From Oceanospirillaceae bacterium (GTDB taxonomy: Bacteria > Pseudomonadota > Gammaproteobacteria > Pseudomonadales > Balneatricaceae): a stretch of 52,860 nt of DNA. Below, piece by piece: positions 34,210 through 43,600 of this stretch (its first letter is position 1; every line of letters starts with the position of its first letter). The translations under genes and the position numbers were made by a program. The notes under the pieces are model-generated. The model ran no database searches. It was not told the DNA's origin and saw nothing but the letters and a program-made list of their open reading frames with translations. The stretch spans positions 1 through 52,860 of the forward strand of contig JABXIM010000198.1 of assembly GCA_013373085.1 (NCBI GenBank), written 5' to 3'.

Positions 34210-35931
34210 ATGAAGTTAGCGTTACGTTTTAAAACTCTCGGTGCGCCGCTGTTCGCCGCCGTTCTGGGCATGGCCTCGCCCATCGCGGGTGCAATCGGCA
34301 TTGAAGCCACCATTCTGCAGCAAAGCCAGCAGGCCGAAGCCATTCCGGAACGCGCGCAGCTCGCCCCCGAAGCTCAGGAGCAGATGTCCACCAACTGGAG
34401 TAGCGGCAGCTATGGTGTACCGCAGATGCCGCCTGTCGATCCCGACGCCCTGCGTCCCTTCGGCGCGCATCTGTTCAGCGGCGGTTTCCGTGGGGTACGG
34501 GCCGATGGCCTGAACCCGGACTATCGCCTGGTGCCGGGAGACCAGATTACGCTACGCATATGGGGCGCGGTCGAGATCGAGCGCGTGCTGCCGGTCGATG
34601 CCCAGGGCAATATCTTCATTCCGGCCATCGGCCCGATTAAGGTACAGGGCCTCAGCAACGGCGAACTCAACAGCCGTGTGACCCAGGCGGTGCGTTCAGT
34701 CTACCCGGAGAACGTACAGGTCTACACCAACCTGCAGGGCGTGCAGCCGGTGGCGGTATTCGTGACCGGCTACGTACAGAACCCGGGCCGTTATGCCGGT
34801 ACGCCGAGCGACTCGCTGCTGTACTTCCTCGACCAGGCTGGTGGCATCGACGATGCGCTTGGCAGCTACCGCCAGATCAGAGTGTTGCGCAACAACGAAG
34901 TCATCGCCACCGCCGACCTCTACGACTTCCTGCTCAACGGCGACCTGGCGCGGCCGCAGTTCCGCGACGGCGACACCATCGTCGTGTCCGAGCGCGGTCC
35001 GGCCGTCGCCGTCACCGGCGACGTCGAGCGCGACTATCTCTATGAGCTCTCGCAGGATACCCTCAGCGGCGGTTCGTTGCTGGATCTGGCGCGCCTGAAA
35101 CCCGACGTGACCCACGTGCTGCTGCGCGGCAGCCGCAGCGACGGTCCGATCTCGCTGTACTACAACACCGACGAGTTCCGTGGTCAGCGGCTGCAGGACG
35201 GTGATGAAGTGCTGTTCAGCGCCGATATGCGCGACGAAACCATTGTGGTGCAGGTCGAAGGCAGCTACTACGGCCCGTCGCGCTACGCGTTGCCGAAGGA
35301 CGCGCGCCTGCATGACCTGCTCGATAACATCGCCGTACCGCAGGCGCTTACCGACGTACACAGCATCTCGATGCGCCGCGAGAGCGTCGCCGAGCGCCAG
35401 CAGGCCTCGCTGGACGAAAGTCTGCGCCGTCTCGAAACCACCTATCTCGGCGCCTCCTCGGCGACGCCGCAGGAAGCCGAGATTCGCGTCCGCGAAGCCG
35501 AACTGATCGCCCAGTTCGTCGAGCGGGCCAAGGAAGTGGAGCCGAGCGGCCGCCTGGTAGTGGCGCACGAAGGCCGCGTAAGCGATATCCGCCTGCAGGA
35601 CGGCGACGTCATCACGTTGCCGGAATACAGCGACTCGGTGCTGATCAGCGGCGAAGTCCTGGTGCCGCAGTCCGTGGTCTACACCCCGGGCGTCTCGGTC
35701 AGCGACTACATCGAAGGCGCCGGCGGCTACACCCAGCACGCTGACGACAACCATATCCTCGTGGTGCGTCAGAACGGCGAAGTCCGCAACGCCGACGACG
35801 TCGCGCTGCGTCCCGGCGACGAGATTCTCGTACTGCCGATGGTGCCGACCAAGAACCTGCAGCTGGCCACCAGCCTGTCGCAGATCATCTATCAGATTGC
35901 CATTGCCACCAAGGTCGCGATCGATCTCTGA
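34210..35931 (+). CDS. kpsD: Capsule export periplasmic/outer-membrane protein KpsD (OPX family)
   Basis: 573 residues. Signal peptide about 1-28 (LGAPLFAAVLGMASPIAGA). The PES domain (DYRLVPGDQITLRIWGAVE to VQPVAVFVTGYVQNPGRYAG) is followed by several SLBB domains (GSYYGPSRYALPKDARL, DGDVITLPEYSDSVLISGEV). KpsD-type OPX proteins carry capsule across the periplasm together with KpsE and the KpsMT ABC transporter. A 210-bp gap with palindromic repeats (GGCGCCGAAGGCGCC at about 34137) precedes it, so it may have its own message end upstream. Length matches KpsD (about 560) rather than Wza (about 380). Confidence 0.9.
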   Translation: MKLALRFKTLGAPLFAAVLGMASPIAGAIGIEATILQQSQQAEAIPERAQLAPEAQEQMSTNWSSGSYGVPQMPPVDPDALRPFGAHLFSGGFRGVRADGLNPDYRLVPGDQITLRIWGAVEIERVLPVDAQGNIFIPAIGPIKVQGLSNGELNSRVTQAVRSVYPENVQVYTNLQGVQPVAVFVTGYVQNPGRYAGTPSDSLLYFLDQAGGIDDALGSYRQIRVLRNNEVIATADLYDFLLNGDLARPQFRDGDTIVVSERGPAVAVTGDVERDYLYELSQDTLSGGSLLDLARLKPDVTHVLLRGSRSDGPISLYYNTDEFRGQRLQDGDEVLFSADMRDETIVVQVEGSYYGPSRYALPKDARLHDLLDNIAVPQALTDVHSISMRRESVAERQQASLDESLRRLETTYLGASSATPQEAEIRVREAELIAQFVERAKEVEPSGRLVVAHEGRVSDIRLQDGDVITLPEYSDSVLISGEVLVPQSVVYTPGVSVSDYIEGAGGYTQHADDNHILVVRQNGEVRNADDVALRPGDEILVLPMVPTKNLQLATSLSQIIYQIAIATKVAIDL

Positions 35932-35999
35932 TGCAGTTGTCGCGGACTCGGGTCGCATAGGCCCGTGGTCCGCGTTTTATTTTTACGGAGTTTGATGTC

Positions 36000-36788
36000 T
36001 TGAAAACCCGTACTTCCTGGCAGGTTACGCGTTCAGTATGGCATGCCATGTTTATCCGCGAGGCGCTGGCCCGTACCATGGCTGACCGCATGGCCTGGTT
36101 CTGGATGCTGTTCGAACCGATCGCGATAATTGCGATCATGGTGCTTATGCGCACCGTCGTGATGGGTAAGGTTAAACACATCGATGGCGCTGATTTTATA
36201 CCGTGGCTAGTTACAGGCCTCTTCGGCTTCCATCTTGTACGTGAGAACTTGATGCGACCGATTGGCGCAGTAGATGCTAATGCTGCGTTATTTGCCTATC
36301 GGCAGGTAAAGCCGGTCGACCCAGTATTTATACGTTGTTATCTAGAGGGGATGCTCAGGAGCTTCACTTTTCTGCTCTTTATCAGCGCCGGGATACTGCT
36401 GGAAATTGACCTTATACCCGATGAGCCATTGCATGCCCTGTTCTATTGGTTATCGCTTTGGATACTTGGTATGGGGGCAGGGTTGACAGCTTCCGCCATC
36501 GCGGGGCTGGTACCTGAGATGGGTAAAATCATCCGCCTGGCATCGCTGCCATTGCTTATCATATCCGGCGTAATATTCCCGCTGAACTTCATTCCGCACG
36601 CAGTGCTTGATTATCTGATGTGGAACCCGATCGTGCATGGGCTCGAACTGCTCAGAGGTGCTTTCTTTGCTTCCTACCGTCCCGTAACCGGCACCAGTGT
36701 TATCTACCTGTGGTACTGGATATTGAGCTTTACCGTGCTTGGCCTTGCGCTGCACCTCCGTTTTGAACAGAGACTCAAAAGAAGATGA
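36000..36788 (+). CDS. kpsM: Capsule ABC transporter permease KpsM
   Basis: 262 residues, ABC-2 type inner-membrane permease with six predicted helices (for example FEPIAIIAIMVLMRTVVM, FLLFISAGILLEIDLI, IIRLASLPLLIISGVIFPLNF). The N-terminal amphipathic part VWHAMFIREALARTMADRMAWFW and the late YLMWNPIVHGLELLRGAFF are typical of KpsM/BexB/CtrC. Start is TTG 36000, placed 9 bases after ACGGAG. Overlaps kpsE by 4 bases. Pairs with the KpsT ATPase to move Kdo-lipid-linked polysaccharide over the inner membrane. Confidence 0.92.
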   Translation: MKTRTSWQVTRSVWHAMFIREALARTMADRMAWFWMLFEPIAIIAIMVLMRTVVMGKVKHIDGADFIPWLVTGLFGFHLVRENLMRPIGAVDANAALFAYRQVKPVDPVFIRCYLEGMLRSFTFLLFISAGILLEIDLIPDEPLHALFYWLSLWILGMGAGLTASAIAGLVPEMGKIIRLASLPLLIISGVIFPLNFIPHAVLDYLMWNPIVHGLELLRGAFFASYRPVTGTSVIYLWYWILSFTVLGLALHLRFEQRLKRR

Positions 36789-37873
36789 TACACCCGCTTA
36801 TCAAACGCTTTCCTTATTGGTTTGTCTGCTTGCTGGCAATTGTTGTTGCCGGTATGTACCAACTGATCTGGGCCAGTGATCGTTATGTCTCCGAAACCAA
36901 CGTGGTGCTTGAAAGCCCGCAGCTTTCAGCGCCGACACTGAACTTCCAGTCATTATTGAGCGGTGGCGGCAGCAACAGCGATATGCTGTTATTGCGTGAT
37001 TATCTGCTCTCCGTCGATATGCTGAAGTACATTGATGCCCAGCTAGATTTCAGAAAGCATTTCTCAGCCCCTGAAATCGATTTTTTGTCGGCATTGTCTG
37101 ATCAGGATGTACCGACCGAAGAGTTGCATAAGTACTACCTAAAACATGTCAACGTCGAACTGGATGACTACGCTGGGGTGTTGCGCATCAGGGTATCGGC
37201 CTTTACGCCCGAAATGGCCCATGCAATGGCAGCCCTGCTGCTGGAAAAAGGTGAGCAGCACATGAATCAGATGGGACAGCGGCTGGCGGAAGAGCAGGTA
37301 CGCTTTCTTGAAACCCAGGTAGACCAACTTGCGATCAAGTTTGATCAGGCGCGCCAGGCGTTGATCGAATACCAGAACGAAAACGGTCTTATATCCCCAA
37401 CCGGTACGGTTGAAAGCATCAATGCCGTGGTGGCCAGTCTGGAAGCGCAGCTTGCCAATCTCAGAGCAAAACGCACAGCTTTGCTGAGTTATCAAAGCCC
37501 ACGTTCTGCCGATATCCGCCGGGTTGAAGCCGAAATCGACGCCCTCATTAATCAGATCAGCCAGGAGCGTGCCCGAACCGCACAACAGGCAGGCGGTGCT
37601 TTGAACGTGTTGTCATCGGAATATCAGTCACTTGAACTCAGTGCGCAGTTTGCCCAGCAAAGCTACTCCGGCGCCCTGGCGGCTTTGGAGAACACTCGCA
37701 TAGAAGCGGCGCGTAAGCTCAAGCAGTTATCGGTGTTGCAAAACCCGACTGTGCCGGAATACCCGCTGGAGCCGCGACGGCTGTATAACCTGGTCGTCTT
37801 CACTATTATTGCCCTGTTTCTGGGCCTGATCGTGCAGATGCTGGTACTGATCGTTCGTGACCATCGCGACTGA
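36785..37873 (+). CDS. kpsE: Capsule export inner-membrane adaptor KpsE
   Basis: 362 residues, polysaccharide co-polymerase (PCP-3) type. Helices near residues 12-30 (YWFVCLLAIVVAGMYQLIW) and 335-357 flank a long periplasmic coiled-coil domain (QRLAEEQVRFLETQVDQL, then AIKFDQARQALIEYQNENGL). The Pro-rich segment VPEYPLEPRRLYN precedes the last helix, as in KpsE/BexC/CtrB. It joins KpsMT to KpsD. Coupled to kpsM by an ATGA overlap; 103 bp before kpsT. Confidence 0.92.
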   Translation: MIHPLIKRFPYWFVCLLAIVVAGMYQLIWASDRYVSETNVVLESPQLSAPTLNFQSLLSGGGSNSDMLLLRDYLLSVDMLKYIDAQLDFRKHFSAPEIDFLSALSDQDVPTEELHKYYLKHVNVELDDYAGVLRIRVSAFTPEMAHAMAALLLEKGEQHMNQMGQRLAEEQVRFLETQVDQLAIKFDQARQALIEYQNENGLISPTGTVESINAVVASLEAQLANLRAKRTALLSYQSPRSADIRRVEAEIDALINQISQERARTAQQAGGALNVLSSEYQSLELSAQFAQQSYSGALAALENTRIEAARKLKQLSVLQNPTVPEYPLEPRRLYNLVVFTIIALFLGLIVQMLVLIVRDHRD

Positions 37874-37976
37874 CTATTTTCGATACTATTAACCTGCCTT
37901 GCATATAGGTTCCCTACCTATTTACAGGCCGGGTTAATAGTAGCCTGCCCCTGAGGTATAAGTTGATACTGCACAG

Positions 37977-39095
37977 ATGATAGAAATCCGTAACCTTTAC
38001 AAGCGCTACCATAACCATCACGGCTCCGACTGGATACTGAAGGATATCAATCTCACTATCCCCAAGGGGGTGAGTGTGGGGCTGATCGGAGCCAACGGTG
38101 CGGGTAAATCTACCCTTCTACGACTAATTGCAGGAATGGACAGTCCAGATAAAGGTGAGGTCATTCGCCACTGTCGTGTTTCGTGGCCGATCGGTTTGGC
38201 CGGTGGTTTCCAGGGCAGCATGACCGGCCGGCAAAACGTCAAATTCGTAGCCCGGGCGCTGGGTGGTTCTGAAAGAGAAATGCAGCGGATCATTCGCTTT
38301 GTCGAAGACTTTGCCGAAATCGGTGATGCTTTTGATGAACCGATCAGGACCTATTCCTCCGGTATGCGTTCTCGCTTAGGGTTTGGTTTGTCATTTGCGT
38401 TTAATTTTGATGTGTATATCTCGGATGAAGCCACCGCTGTTGGTGACCGTGCATTCAAGGATAAGGCCAAGCAGCTGTTCCGAGATAAGGTAGGTCAGGC
38501 ATCGTTAATAATGGTCTCGCATGGTGAGGGAATATTGCGAGACCTTTGTCAGGCAGGTATTTACTTGAAAGAGGGTAAAGCGCACTGGTACGACGATATA
38601 GGCGATGCCATCGTTGCTTACCATGCTGACAGCGATAAAGGTAAGGCGCGACAGATTTCCTCTAAATGGTCGGGTTTGGTAGTCCAAGACTCAACAGCGC
38701 TCAGCAAAGGTCAGCTCCAAGAGTTGCGAAAGGAACTACAGCAGGCTAGGGTTAAAATTAATGGCTTTCGGCTTTGTGTCGCGACAGCACGTGGCGAGCA
38801 ATGGCCCAAGGAAGAAATAGATATTCTGTTAAAGCTACAGGCGCAGGCTAAATCACGTATGGATCAGTTGCTCAACGCTATTAACAATACGCCAAGCGGG
38901 GTCCGAACAGCGGCGAAACAGGCGGTTAATCAAGCACAAGGCAGCTTAAGCGCCATTGAGTCTGCTATTAGAGGCGCTGAGGCCTCTGAGTTAAATGAGT
39001 ATGAAATGTCCGTGTTGCAGAAATTCGAGAAAGCTGCAGGAAAATGGAAGGCGAAAGCAGAGGCAGAGTTGGATAAAATTGACGGGTTTGATTGA
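37977..39095 (+). CDS. kpsT: Capsule ABC transporter ATPase KpsT with 150-residue C-terminal extension
   Basis: 372 residues, against about 220 for standard KpsT/BexA. Residues 1-218 are a normal ATPase: Walker A GANGAGKST at 38-46, signature YSSGMRSRLGFG around 126-137 and Walker B VYISDEA at 146-152. Residues 219-372 are Lys/Ala/Glu/Gln-rich and helical, with coiled-coil-like stretches (SKGQLQELRKELQQARVKI and EKAAGKWKAKAEAELDKID), and I recognise no known domain. Wzt-type O-antigen ATPases have C-terminal glycan-binding extensions, but those are beta-sandwiches; this one is helical. The shift to AT-rich codons starts inside the extension. No KpsT function is lost in the core. Confidence 0.88.
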   Translation: MIEIRNLYKRYHNHHGSDWILKDINLTIPKGVSVGLIGANGAGKSTLLRLIAGMDSPDKGEVIRHCRVSWPIGLAGGFQGSMTGRQNVKFVARALGGSEREMQRIIRFVEDFAEIGDAFDEPIRTYSSGMRSRLGFGLSFAFNFDVYISDEATAVGDRAFKDKAKQLFRDKVGQASLIMVSHGEGILRDLCQAGIYLKEGKAHWYDDIGDAIVAYHADSDKGKARQISSKWSGLVVQDSTALSKGQLQELRKELQQARVKINGFRLCVATARGEQWPKEEIDILLKLQAQAKSRMDQLLNAINNTPSGVRTAAKQAVNQAQGSLSAIESAIRGAEASELNEYEMSVLQKFEKAAGKWKAKAEAELDKIDGFD

Positions 39096-39264
39096 AGTAT
39101 ATCATCAGTCGTTAACCTATTGATTAGGGAATCGGTCAAAATTTTTATTTTCATGAGCTTTTCAAAATCATTAATGAAATAATATTTTGGTTTTTGCTGT
39201 ATTGCCTATGTGTAGAATGGTGTGTTTTTTAACTGGTTTTCTTATATATTGGGTTGGTAACTAG
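39096..39264. other. AT-rich junction between export and biosynthesis genes
   Basis: 169 bp with long A and T runs and no gene. Base composition changes sharply from the GC-rich export genes to the AT-rich cassette around here. It may hold an extra promoter. Confidence 0.5.
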
Positions 39265-41343
39265 TTGAAGAATAATATAGCTTATTGTTTTGTCGATCCG
39301 ATAAACTCTACTTTCTCTGGAATCACACGTTATACCCATGATGCTAGCAATATCTTGAGAGCTAAAGGTATTAATAATGTTATTCTCTCTAAAAATCGCG
39401 GGGAGAGTTTAAACGATTTTCGATTGCGAGTTTCAAAGTTCTCGGAAGGTTTTAGAAATAGTAGCTTTGTTTTGGAAGCTCCAGAAACTCTGGCATCTAG
39501 TATATACGTCTCAGCAGAGGTTAAAACACATATTAGGCTACACTTCTCTAAAGTTTTTGGCGCTTTTATTGAGGGTAAATATATTGATAGAAGGTTTCAA
39601 GAAGAAGAGCAAAGGGCCCTTAATAAAGCGAAGTTTGTTTCTAGTCCATCCGTTATCGGCGCTGAGTTAGCGAAGCGGTTTTATACGATAGATGAAGTTT
39701 CTATCTTTCAGAACCCGCTTAATGATGGAGCGTTAGGCCTAGAATTCGCAGGTAGGGATTTTGATGTTGGTTTTGTTGGGCGGTGGCAGGCCTTAAAAGG
39801 TGTTTTTTATGTAAAAAGAATTGTGGCTGAGCGTCCTGACTTAAGGTTTATTATTACTGCCGATGCCCATACAAGAAAAGTTTTGCGCTCATTCCCTAAT
39901 GTTAGATTTGTAATGCCCGAAGAAAAAGCTCTTGTCTACCTCCGAAGTCGATGTGTGATTGTACCTAGTTACTTTGAAACTGCGTCTATGGTAGCAATTG
40001 AGGCGGTGCAGGCCGGAGCAAAAGTCGTAACCTGGAAGCATATTGGGGTTTGTGAATACTTAGATCAACCATACGTTTACAAAGCCAATCCATTCGACTG
40101 GAAATCATTACTTAGCTGCATTGATAGTGCTGCTTCTGATACAGGTTTTCCAGTTGATAGTGCTGTTAAAGTCATAGAAAGTTTTAATGAAGATTTTTTG
40201 AAAGGCTTGTCGGAAGTCATTAGTGGTAAAGTTTATAAGACAGATCTTTTAGATGAAAGCATTTTTGCTTCAAAGATAGAATTCGAATTTTTAAACGGTA
40301 TTGTTATGAAGGAAAAAAAAGAGCTGTCAAGTTTTGAGCGTAAATTTAGAAAGCTAAGAAAGCATCCTATAATGTTTTTTAGGGATGCATATAAAAAGAA
40401 AAAAGGGCATGTTTATGTTCCATCAGTTCGTGCTGGAGCAGAAGCGCAGCCGTTGAAGAATGACTCGCGTAGAAATAAGGGGCGACGTCGTGCTAATATT
40501 TTTTGCGATATTACTGACTGGTCTACGCTCAGGCTTCATGATTATGGGCGAAAAGACAAAGAATTTAGGGCTGTTTTTCTGTTTGATAAAGAGCAATATA
40601 AAAGCTTTTTATATAAGGAATTGTTGGAGAAAATATACGCTCATGAAGATTTTATGCCGCTCAGAAGGAGCTTTTCTGGTCGTGGTTACTTGAATTTTGA
40701 GAGTTTTCCATCGTGTATGCCAGTCGCTCGAGTTGTGGATCGTGTATCTTTTAATGAACGATGCAAGATCACTAACATCAGTGTGCTTTTTTTATTCGAC
40801 TGCTACGATGAAAAGATTTTTGAATTTTTTAGAAGTGCCTCCCCTTTTGTCAAGCTCGTCGCAGTTTACACTGAAGAGAAAAGTAAATGGCCTTCTTCCT
40901 TTGATTCGATAGACTGTTTGATAGTACCAGAGTCATTTTCTTTTGATTCTAAAGTACCAAAATTATATTTATATTCGAGTTTATCCTATATGGATTTGAT
41001 AATCCGTAAGGTAATGCAAGAATATATACCCAGAAGCCCAAATTATCTACTGCCTTTGTATGGGAAAAAAAGATACTTCCCTGAAATAGAAAGCTTTGAT
41101 AGAAAACGTTGGGCTGGTGTCTTAATTGTAAAAAAATCTGATGTCTCAAGGAAACTTGTTCAGTCATCATTTAATGGATTTGTGGCGCTCCTCACTAATG
41201 CTGTAGTAGAGCTTTATGTAAGAGAAGATGTATATTTGGCTTATAAGTCGGTATGTGATGATATTTATATTGACGGAAATCTTGCTTTTTTCTTGCAAAG
41301 AAGTTTAAAAGACGGATATATGTATGATGTCAAGGAAGTATAG
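39265..41343 (+). CDS. Two-domain glycosyltransferase-like protein (692 aa)
   Basis: Residues 1-330 look like a GT-B glycosyltransferase of the GT4 type: FDVGFVGRWQALKGVFYV, then VPSYFETASMVAIEAVQAGA with the E-x7-E pattern that binds the sugar nucleotide, and GVCEYLDQPYVY. Residues about 345-400 are a Lys-rich linker. Residues 400-692 (IFCDITDWSTLRLHDYGRK and onwards) form a second domain I do not recognise. Start is TTG 39265, with a weak upstream site; no ATG is available. Strongly AT-rich codons, unlike the flanking kps genes, indicate horizontal acquisition. Overlaps the next gene by 20 bases. Confidence 0.75.
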   Translation: MKNNIAYCFVDPINSTFSGITRYTHDASNILRAKGINNVILSKNRGESLNDFRLRVSKFSEGFRNSSFVLEAPETLASSIYVSAEVKTHIRLHFSKVFGAFIEGKYIDRRFQEEEQRALNKAKFVSSPSVIGAELAKRFYTIDEVSIFQNPLNDGALGLEFAGRDFDVGFVGRWQALKGVFYVKRIVAERPDLRFIITADAHTRKVLRSFPNVRFVMPEEKALVYLRSRCVIVPSYFETASMVAIEAVQAGAKVVTWKHIGVCEYLDQPYVYKANPFDWKSLLSCIDSAASDTGFPVDSAVKVIESFNEDFLKGLSEVISGKVYKTDLLDESIFASKIEFEFLNGIVMKEKKELSSFERKFRKLRKHPIMFFRDAYKKKKGHVYVPSVRAGAEAQPLKNDSRRNKGRRRANIFCDITDWSTLRLHDYGRKDKEFRAVFLFDKEQYKSFLYKELLEKIYAHEDFMPLRRSFSGRGYLNFESFPSCMPVARVVDRVSFNERCKITNISVLFLFDCYDEKIFEFFRSASPFVKLVAVYTEEKSKWPSSFDSIDCLIVPESFSFDSKVPKLYLYSSLSYMDLIIRKVMQEYIPRSPNYLLPLYGKKRYFPEIESFDRKRWAGVLIVKKSDVSRKLVQSSFNGFVALLTNAVVELYVREDVYLAYKSVCDDIYIDGNLAFFLQRSLKDGYMYDVKEV

Positions 41344-42316
41344 TGTAGTTCATATTTCGCAGACGCCTTTAGTTGGAGCTCCAGGAAAAATTGCTAAAGC
41401 GCTTCAGTTGTCTGGAATAAGATCATCGTGCTTTTGCGTTAATGACTACCCTAATAAAGGTCCACTGTATAAGAATTTTATAGACAATACCCTGCCCCTG
41501 AGTGCATTCGATAAACAGTTGTGGGATTTTTTTGACTATGAAATAGCTAAGGCAGATATACTGCATATTCATAATGACATAGATCTTATGATATTGAATA
41601 GAATTCTGCCATTGTGTGAATCTAAAAAAATTGTTTATCAAGTTCACAGTCCCTTGAGGGAAGGCCCGCTTTTTGTTGATAGAACTGATGCTCTAGAAGT
41701 AGATTTCGCTAAAAAACTTGTAGTCGCTCAGTATCAACCAAGACACTATCCAGATTATGAATGCGTTCCTAATATTGTGCTTGATATGCCTAGTTATATT
41801 CCCAGGAGAGAGCAGGATATTCTCAAGGTCGTTTTCTCTCCAACGCATAGTAGGCATGGCCGCTGGAATGCAAAGAACTCGCCTAATCTTGAAAAAACAC
41901 TTACTACTTTGAGTGATAATGGAAAGATTAGTTTGTTTATGCCAGAAAAGCCTGTGTCGCCAAAGGAGTTGATGCTGGTTCGAAAATATTCAGATGTTAC
42001 GATAGACGAAATAGCCACAGGTGCCTACCATCAAATAAGCTTGGAGGGTTTGTGCGCTGGAAATGTAGTAATCAACAGGTCAGATTATTTCTCAAAACGC
42101 ATGCTTTCGCTGGTTGCAGATACAATAAGTCCTCCTCCTTTTGTGTATGCCGATGATGGCAATATTTTTGATGTAATATGTGAGTTGGCTGAAAATGTAT
42201 CGTTAACTAACGATATTAAGCGAAAGTCATATGAGTTTTTCATGGATAATTTAAGGCCGGAACTCTTAGTGAAAAGGTATGTGAGTATTTATGATGAGGT
42301 ATATGAAGCGAATTAG
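41324..42316 (+). CDS. Glycosyltransferase-like protein, GT-B fold
   Basis: 330 residues. SRKYSVVHISQTPLVGAPGK at the start matches the Gly-rich first loop of GT4-type enzymes; ADILHIHNDIDL is the usual strand-turn; a later AYHQISLEGLCAGNVVINR holds the acidic residue expected near the donor site. Overlaps the previous gene by 20 bases and the next by 26, so the three are tightly coupled. The start could also be the ATG three bases on. Donor and acceptor are unknown. Confidence 0.72.
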   Translation: MMSRKYSVVHISQTPLVGAPGKIAKALQLSGIRSSCFCVNDYPNKGPLYKNFIDNTLPLSAFDKQLWDFFDYEIAKADILHIHNDIDLMILNRILPLCESKKIVYQVHSPLREGPLFVDRTDALEVDFAKKLVVAQYQPRHYPDYECVPNIVLDMPSYIPRREQDILKVVFSPTHSRHGRWNAKNSPNLEKTLTTLSDNGKISLFMPEKPVSPKELMLVRKYSDVTIDEIATGAYHQISLEGLCAGNVVINRSDYFSKRMLSLVADTISPPPFVYADDGNIFDVICELAENVSLTNDIKRKSYEFFMDNLRPELLVKRYVSIYDEVYEAN

Positions 42317-42944
42317 AAGTTTGCGAGATAAAAATTTAGGTAGTCGGGCTTTTATTTTAGCGAACGGCCCGTCCGTGACAGCTTTTGATTTAGGTAAGTG
42401 TAAAAGTGATGTCGTCATCGGAATGAACGCTTCATCTTTATTGCAGGAAAGTAACAATTTTGTAATGGACTATTATTGTGTTTCTGATAGGCGCTTTTTA
42501 ACACATCCTGAAAAAAAGAAGTATGCTTTTGACTTTGTTGGGGAAAATACCACCTGCGTCTTTCGAGCTGATCTCTCTGACTTGGTATTAAGAGACAATA
42601 CTTACTTTACGAAAGCTTTGGCAAGAGACGGGTTTTCCTTTTCTTTAGATCATGGTTTTTACTATGGTTGCTCTACTACCATACTGGCAATACAGCTTGC
42701 GTACTACATTGGGTGTAAAGAAATTTATCTTTTGGGCGTTGATTTGCAATATAAAAAAGAGGCACCTAGGTTCTATAAAGAGTCAACACCTCAAATAGAA
42801 GACTCATTTATGAGTGTGCAGATTCATAATCTACTCATTGCGAAAAAGGCGCTTGCGACCAAGGGGAGATCTATTTTTACATGTAGTGAAGATTCTCTTG
42901 TTCGTCCTTACCTTGAATACCGAGAATTTAATTTGCTTTTCTAA
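42291..42944 (+). CDS. DUF115/sialyltransferase-like protein
   Basis: 217 residues. SRAFILANGPSVTAFDLGK at 18-36 carries the GPS turn shared by DUF115/MptE-like proteins and GT42 sialyltransferases (G-x-G-P-S). VVIGMNASSLL and the later YYGCSTTILAIQLAYYIGC with KEIYLLGVDLQY fit this fold, which binds CMP-activated or nucleotide-phosphate groups. In a Kdo-linked capsule locus, a CMP-sugar-using transferase is plausible, but the exact reaction is not decided. Starts within the previous gene (26-base overlap). Confidence 0.65.
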   Translation: MMRYMKRIRSLRDKNLGSRAFILANGPSVTAFDLGKCKSDVVIGMNASSLLQESNNFVMDYYCVSDRRFLTHPEKKKYAFDFVGENTTCVFRADLSDLVLRDNTYFTKALARDGFSFSLDHGFYYGCSTTILAIQLAYYIGCKEIYLLGVDLQYKKEAPRFYKESTPQIEDSFMSVQIHNLLIAKKALATKGRSIFTCSEDSLVRPYLEYREFNLLF

Positions 42945-42994
42945 ATTTATTTAGTGCTTTGATTTTTTATTTGAAATTTAAAAGAGATGTATAA

Positions 42995-43600
42995 ATGTTA
43001 GTGTCAGATAAACATGAATTCGTGATGCTTCTTGTTCCAAAAACAGGTACTAGATCATTGATTAAGATGTTGTCGGGCGAAAAGTATTTCGCTGAAAATA
43101 TCGGTGATCATAAACATAAAATACCAAATAAATATCAAGGTTATTACACTTTTACAGTTGTAAGAAACCCCTACCAGAGGATGGTCTCACTTTATCTTTC
43201 GTGCTGCGTAGCTAGTGGGGATATGAAAGGATTTGTAAAAGATTTTGAGCCGGTTTATGGCGGTAATAGCTTTGAGTATTTTCTGCAGTGGCTGGTTGAT
43301 AATAGGGATAAATTCTGGGCTATAAATCAGTCAAAATACATAATTCTGAAGTCGCAAGCTGCTTTTATTCTAGGAAATAAAATAGATTGTGTAATTCCAT
43401 TCGAGAGTCTCTCGGAGGATCTTTATAAACTTCCGTTTATAGATGAGGACGAGAAATTACTGCACGTTAACAGGACTGCATCAAAAACTGACTTAAATCT
43501 TGGAAGCCACGAAGACTATCTTAGTGATAAGGCTATTCTTCTAATAAATGATTATTGCGATAAAGAATTTGAGCTTGGTGGCTATAAAAAAATAGAATAG
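42995..43600 (+). CDS. PAPS-dependent carbohydrate sulfotransferase family protein
   Basis: 201 residues, Sulfotransfer_2 type. The 5'-phosphosulfate loop is LVPKTGTRS (residues 14-21 region) and the 3'-phosphate site VVRNPYQRMVSLY (55-67). Further along, AINQSKYIILKSQAAFIL fits the carbohydrate group of the family. It would transfer sulfate from PAPS to a sugar of the capsule, giving a sulfated polysaccharide. AAGAGATG precedes the ATG. AT-rich like its neighbours. Confidence 0.82.
   Translation: MLVSDKHEFVMLLVPKTGTRSLIKMLSGEKYFAENIGDHKHKIPNKYQGYYTFTVVRNPYQRMVSLYLSCCVASGDMKGFVKDFEPVYGGNSFEYFLQWLVDNRDKFWAINQSKYIILKSQAAFILGNKIDCVIPFESLSEDLYKLPFIDEDEKLLHVNRTASKTDLNLGSHEDYLSDKAILLINDYCDKEFELGGYKKIE

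Noticed and set aside
40460-40693. Alternative 77-codon ORF inside the 692-residue protein gene
   Set aside because: Out of frame with the long gene, hydrophobic by chance in AT-rich DNA, no ribosome site.
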